Positions 16,801 through 25,800 of a stretch of 35,378 bases of DNA are shown in pieces. Position 1 is the first letter of the stretch. Each line of letters starts with the position of its first letter. Source of the DNA: Alloalcanivorax mobilis (GTDB lineage Bacteria; Pseudomonadota; Gammaproteobacteria; Pseudomonadales; Alcanivoracaceae); contig NZ_NMQZ01000047.1 of NCBI RefSeq assembly GCF_002864685.1, positions 1 to 35,378 of the forward strand, given 5' to 3'. The notes under the pieces were generated by a model. That model saw nothing but the letters and a program-made list of their open reading frames with translations, was not told the DNA's origin and did no database searches. Position numbers and translations under genes: made by a program.

Positions 16801-19800
16801 TGTCGGTCAGGCCGACGTTCGCCCCTGCATCAACGCTCAGGTCGTTTGCGGCGATGGCGAGGCTGTCGGTGAGCATCACATCGCCGTCGGTGCCGGTCAG
16901 CGACAGGTCGCCGGTGGTGGCTTCGGCATTCGAGCCGTCCAGGGTCACGTCGGTGGCGGCGGTCATCGACAGGTCGGTGCCGGCGGTGGCGCTGGCGTTG
17001 TCCAGGTCGATGTCAGCGGCGTCGGCGGTCACCGTGATGGCGGCGCCCGCGTCGGCGTCGCTGCCAGACATCGCCACGCCGTTGCCGGCGTGCAGATCGA
17101 TGTTGGCGGCGGCCGTGGCGGTGCTGTCGGTCACGGCGATGTCGTTGCCGGCATCGGCGCTCAGGTCGTTACCGGCCTCAACACTGCTGCCGGTCACGGC
17201 CACGTCGCCGTCGGTGCCGGTCAGCGACAGATCGCCAGCGGTGGCTTCGACGGTGGAGCCGTCCAGGGTCACGTCGGTGGCGGCGGTCATCGACAGGTCG
17301 GTGCCGGCGGTGGCGCTGGCGTTGTCCAGGTCGATGTCGGCGGCGGCGGCGTCCACGGTCAGGGCGGTGGCGGCGCTGAGCACGCTGTCGGCTACCGCGA
17401 CGCGGTTGCCGGCGTCCAGATCCATCTGGCCGGTCTGGGCGGTCAGCGAGCTCTGCTCGATCACCGTCAGGTCACCGGCTTCCGCGTTGGCGGTGAGGTC
17501 GCCAGCCGCCGCGCCACTGGAGGCGCTGCTGAGGGCGATGTTGCCGCCGGCGGCAAGGCTCAGATCACCGGTCTGCGCGGACAGGCTGCTGCCGGTGGCG
17601 CCCGGCGCTTCGCTGTTGGTAAGGGTAATGTTGGTGCCGGCATCCAGGGCGAGATCGGTGCCGGCGGTGGCGTGGCTGTTGTTGAGCGTGATGCCGGCGG
17701 CGCTGGCGTCGAGGGTCATCGCCTGGGCGGCGGTGGCGCTGGCGTCGGTGAAGACCACCGCGTTGCCAGCATCGAGATCCATAGCGCCGGTTTGCGCGGT
17801 CAGCGTGCTGTTGCCGTCCAGGGTCAGGTCACCGGCCTGGGCGTCGGCGCTGAGATCACCGTGGGCGGTGAGCATCGAGGCCTGTTCCAGGCTGATGCTG
17901 TCCGCGGCGGTGAGCGTGGCGTCGCCGCTTTGCGCGGTGGCGTGGCTGTTATCCAGGGCGATGTCGGCGCCGTCGGCGTCCACGCTCAGATCGGTGGCCG
18001 CGACCAGGGTGCTGTCGGTGATCGCCACGCCCTGCCCGGCGTGCAGATCCATGTAGCCGGTCTGGGCGTTGAGCAGGCTGGCGCCGATCAGGGTCAGGTC
18101 GCCGGCCTGGGCGTCGGCGCTCAGGTTGTCCCGGGCCACCACGGTGGAGGCCCGTTGCAGGCCGATGCTGCCGGCCGCGCTCAGGATGGCGTCGCCGCCG
18201 TTGGCGTTGACGTGGCTGTTGTCCAGGGTCAGGTCCGCGTCGGCGCCACTTTCTTCGTCGGTGCCGGCGGCGAGGGTCACCTTGCCGCTGGCGGTGGCGT
18301 TGGCGTCGGTCATGGCCAGGTTCTGGCCGGCCTTAGCGGTGAGATCGCCAGCGCTGCTGGTCACCTGGCTCTGCGCCAGCGTGACGTCGCCGGCGCTGCC
18401 GGTGAGCGTCATGTGGTCGCCGGAGGTGGCGCTGGAGCGGGTCAGGCCGACGTTCTCGCCGGCGCTCAGATTCAGCGTGCCGTGGGCGGTGGCGACGCTG
18501 TCGGTGAGCGCGACGTCACCGGCGCTGCCGGTGAACGCCAGATCGCCACTGTTGGCGTCGGCGTGGGAGCCGTTCACCAGGGTCACGTCGGTGCCGGCGG
18601 TCATGGACAGATTGTCACCGGCGGTGGCGTGGCTGTTGTCCAGCGCGATGTCGGCGGCGGTCGCGTCCACGGTCAGATCGGTGGCGGCGTTCAGGGTGCT
18701 GTCGGTGACAGCGACCCGGTTGCCGGCGTCCAGATCCATTTTGCCGGTTTGCGCCAGCAGCTTGCTCTGCTCGATCACCGTCAGGTCGCCGGTTTCGGCG
18801 TCGGCGGTCACATCACCGTGGGCGACGCCGCTGGAGGCGCTGTCCAGGTGGATGTTGTTACCGGCGTCCAGGCTCAGATTGCCGGACTCGGCCACCAGGG
18901 TGCTGCCGGTGGAGAGCGGCGCTTCACTGTCGGTCAGGGTGATGTCGGTGCCGGCGTCCAGGGACAGATCGGTGCCGGCGGTGGCATGGCTGTTGCTCAG
19001 CGCGATGCCGGCGTCGCTGGCGTCGAGGGTCATCGAGGTGGCGGCGGTGGCGCTGGAGTCGGTGAAGGCCACGGCGTTGCCGGCGTCCAGATCCATCTGG
19101 CCGGTTTGCGCGGCCAGGGTGCTGTTCTGGATCAGGGTCAGGTCGCCGGCTTGCGCGTCGGCGCTCAGGTTATCCCGGGCCACCACGGTGGACGCCCCTT
19201 GCAGACCGATGCCGTCGGCGGCGGTCAGGGTGGCGTCGCCGCCGTTGGCGGTGACGTGGCTGTTGTCCAGGGCGATGTCCGCTTCGCTGCCGTTCTCTTC
19301 GTCGGTGCCGGCGGTGAGCGTGGCGCTGCCCGCTGCCGTGGCGTTGGAATCAGTGAGGCCGATGTTCTGGCCGGCGCTGGCGGTCAGATCGCCGCCGGAT
19401 TGCGCCTGGCTGCGAGTCAGGGTGATGTCGCCCTGGTCGGCGGTCAGCGTCATGCCGGCGTCTTGCCAGGCCGGTGCCGGGTCACCCGGGGCGTGGGCGC
19501 CGCTGATCGCCAGGGCGTCGGTCAGGGTGAGGTTGTCACCGGCGTGGGCGTCGAGAATGCCACCGGTATAGAGCAGGCCACTGGTTACGGTGATGTCGCC
19601 CTCGCTGCCGGTCAGGGTCAGATCACCACCGGAGGAGGCGGAGCCCCGGGTGATGGCGACCGTCTCGCTGGCGCTCAGATCCAGAGTGCCGGCGGCGCTG
19701 GTGCTGCTGTCGGTCAGTCGCACATCACCGGCGCTGGCGGTCATCGCCAGATCGCCCGCGGTGGCGTCGGCGCTGGAACCTTCCGTCAGGGTGACGTCGG

Positions 19801-22800
19801 TGCCGGCGGTCATCGCCAGGTTATCCCCGGCGGTGGCGTGGCTGCTTTGCAGCGCGATGTCGGCGGCGGCCGCGTCCACGGTCAGATCGGTGGCGGCGTG
19901 CAGGGTGCTGTCGGTGACAGCGACCCGGTTGCCGGCGTCCAGATCCATTTTGCCGGTTTGCGCCAGCAGCTTGCTCTGCTCGATCACGGTCAGGTCGCCC
20001 TGCTCCGCGTTGGCGGTCACGTCACCGTGGGCGGTGCCGCTGGAGGCACTGTCCAGGGCGATGTTGTCACCGGCGTTAAGGCTCAGGTCGCCGGTTTGCG
20101 CGGTGAGCGTGCTGCCGGTGGTGTCCGGGTCGTCGCTGTGGGTCAGGGTGATGTCGGTGCCGGCGTCCAGGGACAGATCGGTGCCGGCGGTGGCGTGGCT
20201 GTTGTTCAGCGTGATGCCGGCGTCGGTGGCGTCGAGGGTCATGGAGGTGGCGGCGGTGGCGCTGGAGTCGGTGAAGGCCACGGCGTTGCCCGCGTCCAGA
20301 TCCATCTGGCCGGTTTGCGCGGCCAGGGTACTGTTCTGGATCAGGGTCAGGTCGCCGGCTTGCGCGTCGGCGCTCAGGTTGTCCCGGGCCACCACGGTGG
20401 ACGCCCCTTGCAGGCTGATGCCGTCGGCGGCGCTCAGGGTGGCGTCGCCGCCGTTGGCGGCGACGTGGCTGTTGGCCAGGGCGATGTCCGCTTCGCCACC
20501 GAGGTCTTCATCGGTGCCGGCGGTCAACGTTGCCGTGCCCGCTGCCGTGGCGTTGGCATCGGTGAGGCCGATGTTCTGGCCGGCGCTGCCGGTCAGATCG
20601 CCGCCGGATTGCGCCTGGCTGCGGGTCAGGGTGAGGTCGCCCTGGTCGGCGGTCAGCGTCATGCCGGCGTCTTGCTGGGCCGGTGCCGGGTCATCCATGT
20701 CGTGGGCGCCGCTGGTGGCGAAGGCGTCGGTCAGGGTGATGTTGTCGCCGGCGTGGGCGGTGAGGGTACCGCCGGCGGTGACATGGGCGCCGTGGGAAAG
20801 CGCGGCGTCGCCGTCGGTGGCGGTGATCGAAAGGTCGCCGGCGGTGGCTTCGGCAAAGGCGCTGTGGTCCAGCATTACGCTGCCTTTGGCCGCCATCGTC
20901 AGGTTAGCGGCGGCGCTGGCACGGCTGCCGTTATCCAGGGTCAGATCCGCGCCCTGGGCATCCAGGGAGAGGTCGGTGCCGGCCTGCAGATAGGCACCGT
21001 TGGTGGCGGTGATGCCCTGCCCGGCGGTGCCGGTCAGTTCGCCGGCGGCGCTCGCGTGGGCGCTGTTGGTCAGCGTGATGTCACCGTCGGTGGCGGTCAG
21101 CGAAAGATCGCCGCTGGTGGCCTCGGCGAAGGCGCCGTGGTCCAGCGTTACGCTGCCTTTGGCCGCCATCGCCAGGTCGCGGGCGGCGGTGGCGTCGCTG
21201 CCGTTATCCAGGGTCAGATCCGCGCCCTGGGCGGCCAGGGACAGGTCGCTACCGGCCCGGGCGTGGCTGCCGTCGGTCAGGATGATGCCCTGGCCGGCGG
21301 TGCCGGTCAGTTCGCCACCGGCAATGACGGTGGCCGAGTTCAGGCTGATGTCGCCCTCGGTGCCGGTCATCGCCAGATCACCGGCGCTGGCCGTCAGGTT
21401 GGCGCCGCCGCTCAGAGCGATGTCGGTGTGGGCGCTGAGCGTGACGTCGGTGGCGGCGGTGACACTGCTGCCGTTGTTCACTTCAATGGCGGCGGCCTGG
21501 GCGTCCAGGGTGGCGTCGCCGGTGGACTGCAGACGGGTGCCGTTGGTGAGAACGATGTCACCGGTGTTGGCGGTCAGGGTCAGGTCGCCGATGCGCGGCG
21601 TCGGCGCCGGTGCGAAGGTGACCAGCGGCGCCACGCCGCTGCTCAGGTTGGCGCTGCTCAACTGGATCAGGCCACCGGCCAGCAGGTCCAGGTCGCCGTC
21701 GGCGGTGAGGGCGCTGTTGGTGACGGTGATGTCGCCGGCGCTGCCGGTCACGCTCTGGTCGCCGCCGGCGTCGACGGTGGCGCCATTGGTGACGCTGACG
21801 TCGGTGCCGGCGGTCAGGGTGACGTCATTGCCGGCACTGGCGGTGCTGTTGTCCACCTGGAGCGCCAGACCGGCGTCGGCGGAGAGATCGCCGCCGGCGC
21901 TGGCGCTGGCCCCGGCGATGACCACGTCGCCGTCGTCGGCGGTGATGTCCAGGTCGCCGGTTTGCGCGGTGACGCTACCGCCGTGGTCGATGCCCACCTT
22001 GTTTTTGGCGTGCAGGGTGACATCGCCGTTGGCGGTGGCGCTGGCGAAGTTGTTGACGAACACATCGGCGCCGTTGGAGGCCAGCGTCAGGTCGCGGCCG
22101 GCACTGGCGGAGGCTTCCACGGTGATGGCCGTGGTGCCCTGGTCGGCGGTGACACTCAGATCCCGGTCGGCGGCCAGCGTGGCGGACTGAATGGTGGCGT
22201 CCTGCCCGGCGCTCAGCGTCATGTCCTGGCCGCTGCTCAGGGCGGTCCAGTCCGTGGCCAGCAGATTACCGGTGACGGCGCTGGCATTCAGGTCTCCATC
22301 GGCGTGCAACTGGTGGCCGTGGACGGTGAGGTCGGTGCCGGCGCTCAGAGTGGCGTCGCCGGCGGCGTCCAGGGAGGCGTAGTAGGTCTGGCTGCCGCTG
22401 CTGGTCAGGCGGGTGTCGCCGTCGCCGGTCTGAGTAATGTCTTCGTTGACGGTGAGGCTGCCGTCGGTGACATCCACACGGATATCGCCGTTGGCGTCCA
22501 GGCCGCTCAATGCCGGCAGGCCCAGGTTCGGGGTGACGCCGCCAATGGTCAGGTCGTTGTTGCGGTCGGTGAGGTACAGGCCGCCGCTGCCGGCGTCCGC
22601 TTCCAGGGCACTGGCTTCCACCAGCAGCGACTGGTCGGCGGCGCCGATGCCGTTGCCAGCGCGCAGGGCCAGATTGCTGGCGTGCAGTTCGGCGGTGCTG
22701 TCGGCGTCGTTGAGTGCGTCAATGGCGCCGGCGGCTTGCAAGGTGATGGTGTTGCCATCGCCGTCGGTGCGCACTTCACCCAGGTGCAGATCGCCGCTCT

Positions 22801-25800
22801 GGCTGGTCAGGGTGACGTCGCCGGTGCTGGTGGCGACGCGGGTTACGTCCAGGTCGTCGCTGTCGTCCAGGTTTACTTCGCCGTCGGCGCTGGCGGTGAC
22901 GCTGTCGACGCGGGTGTCCAGCGCGCGGTGCTGATTGTCACCGGTGGCGCCGATGCTACCGCCGGTGGCGGTGAGAGTCAGGGCCTTGCCGCTGAGGTGG
23001 GTGTCGTTGTCCTGGTCGTCGTCGATGTCGCCGCCGGCGCTCAAGGTGATGTCGCCGTGGTCGCCGCCGGCGGCCAGGGTTTCCAGCAACATGGCGCCGG
23101 TGGCACTGACGCTGATGGCGCCGTCGGCGGTGGCCAGATCGACGATGTTCAGGTCGCCCTGGTCGCGCACGGTGATGTCGCCTTCGCCGGTGACCTCACC
23201 GTCCACCAGACGGTCCACGGCGGTGTCCAGTTCGACGTCGCCGCCGGCCTGGAAGTACAGATCGTGGGCGGTGACGTTGAGGGTCTCGCCGTTGTCATCA
23301 ACAATGCGGCCCGCGGCAACCAGGTAAGTGTTGTTCTCGCTGTCGAGATCGGTATCGCGGATCTGGGTTTTCAGACGCAGGTCGCCGCTGTTTTTGATGC
23401 CGATGTCGCCGTCGCTTTGCACGCCGCTGACGCCGTCGACGGTGCCCACCACCAGTTCGTCACCGCCGTTGTCGTTGACGATATAGACGTCGCCGTCGCC
23501 GCCGTTGGCGGCGATTTCAGAGGTGTTGGTGTGCAGGACATCTTCATCGCTGCCGATATTCTCACCCGCGCGCACCGCGATCAGCGGCGCATTGAGCTGG
23601 CCGGCGCTCGGCGTCCAGACGCCGTTCACCCAGGTGCCGCCGATGCCACGAACCGCGCCGTCGGCCTGCAGGGTGATCAGCGACGGGCTGATCACCTCGC
23701 CGACCACGCTGATGTCGCCGGCCACGTTTTGCACGCGGATCTCACCGATGGATTCGATGTCGCCGAGGCCCAGTGAGCCGTTCGACTCCAGGTAGACGGC
23801 GCTGTTGATGGCGCGCCCGCTGGTGGTGCCGATGTCCAGGCGGTTGGCTTCCACGCCCAGCGGCTTGTCCACTGAGAAGTCGATGTCCTGGTTCTGATCG
23901 TAGGCACCAATCGCCTGCTCACGCAGCGCTTCGCTGGCGTCGCGGGCGACCTGCGCGTTGAACACCGACTGGTCCGCCATGTCGCGGGACACTTGCAGGG
24001 TGTTGCGCAGGTTGGTGTAGGTCTGAACGTTGGAAATGGCGTCCTGATTGAATGCCTTGGCCACGTCCAGATCGTTGAACAGTTCATTCAGTTCATCGAC
24101 CAGCGGCGAGAAGGAATAACGCTCGTAGCTGTCCAGCGCGGTATCGGCGGCGGACAACGCCAGGTCAACCACGGCGAAGGCGGCGTCGGCGCCGGCGTCA
24201 CCGCTGAACGGAATCGCCTGGGCGGCACCGGCGCCGATGGCAACGGCGTTGCGCACCACGGTGGCCACGCTGAGGGCGGTGGCCAGCGCGTTGAGCGTGG
24301 TTTCGGCGGAGGCCACTTGCGCGCTCAACGAATCGACCTGGGACTGGGTAACGTTCTGATTGTGCTGGGTGATGCCCTGCTGAACGATGGCGGTTTTCAG
24401 CATGGTGATGTAGGCCTGCAGCTGTTGCTCAAGCACTTCGAGCTGCAGGATCTTGGCGTTCAGTTCCGCCACCCGGCCGGCGTAATCGGCGATCGCCGTG
24501 TCTCGTACGATTTCCGCATCGCGCAGGCTGGGGGTGTTGGCGACCAGAGTGACGTGGTCGCCGCGGATGTTGGCGTCGCTGCCGTTGCCATCCAGAATCA
24601 CGCCGTGGCGGGCGGTCACGGAAACATCGCCGGTGCCGCCGGTGTCGAGCATGCCCAGGGTGATGTTGGTGTCCGCGTCCAGGGTGATGTCGCCGCCCTG
24701 GGTGATCAGGTTGCCGGTGATGATGTTGCCGTTGTAACCCTCATGGTCCGCGTCGGCGCGGGCGGTGAGGGTAATGCTGCCGCCGCCGGGCAGCATGATG
24801 GTGTCGTCCTGGTTAAGAAATACGATGTTGCCGTTGGTGGCGGTGAGCACGAGCTTGCCGCCGTCCAGCGTGATCAGACCGCCGTTGTTGTCCAGGATGG
24901 TGATGGTGGTGGCGACAATGGTGACCCCGGAGGCGCCCTTGCCCACCAGGCTGTCGCTGTCCACCGCCACCGCGCCCATGTTGACCGCGTTGACGTCGCC
25001 GTCGCCGCCGGTCACCGACAGGTAGTTCACGTCCAGGGACAGGGCGCCGTTTTCGCCGACGCCGTCCTCGCCGCTGATGTTGACCCGTTTGGCTTGCACA
25101 TTGGCGGTGCTAGAACCGTTCGGCCGGGCGTCTTCGATGGCGCCACCGCTGGTCAGCGTGACCGTGTTGCCCGCCGCTTTCACGGTGCCCAGATCAAGGT
25201 CACCGGCGGTGGCGATGTCGATGTCACCACCGGCGGCATTGGCGCGCACCAGATTCAACGGCGCGCCGTTGAGATTGCGCACGAAGATGCCGCCGTTGCT
25301 GACGTCCAGCATCAGTTCGTCGACGTTCAGTTCCAGCGCATCGGTGACGCCATCGCGCTGGCCGATTTGTTGGGCGTTCATGGTCAGGCTTTGCGCGCTG
25401 ATGTTGAGGCCGTCGCCGTTGCCATCGCTGACCCGGCCACTGGCGGAAAACACCACGTCGCCACCGGCCTTCAGGGTGTCGAGAATGGCGTCGCCATTCT
25501 GGGTCACGGTGATGTCGCCGTCGGCCTCGGCGCCGAGCAGGGTGAGCGAGCCCAGGTTGCTCAGGAACAGGCTGCTGGCGCCGGCGTTGGCGAACAGGTT
25601 GCCGTCCACATTGGTGGCGAACGGCGTGCTCTCGCTGCCGATGCCCGTGCCGCGCACATCCAGGTTTTTGGCGATCACCGCGTAGCCATCGCCATTGCCG
25701 TTAACGCTGCCCTCGGCGGACAGGGAAACGGTGCCGGTGGCTTGCACCTGGCCGACCCGCAAATCGCCGCCCTGGGTAATGCGCACGTCGCCGTCGCCAT

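Noticed and set aside
14120-23776. A 3218-codon open frame on the plus strand, antisense to tpsA (with a second of 1386 codons at 23993-28153)
   Set aside because: Its translation is a low-complexity Val/Gly/Ala/Gln mirror of the Asp/Thr/Ala/Gly codons of tpsA. The shaft's codon choice simply avoids TTA, CTA and TCA in that frame. It has no start signal, domain or secretion signal.
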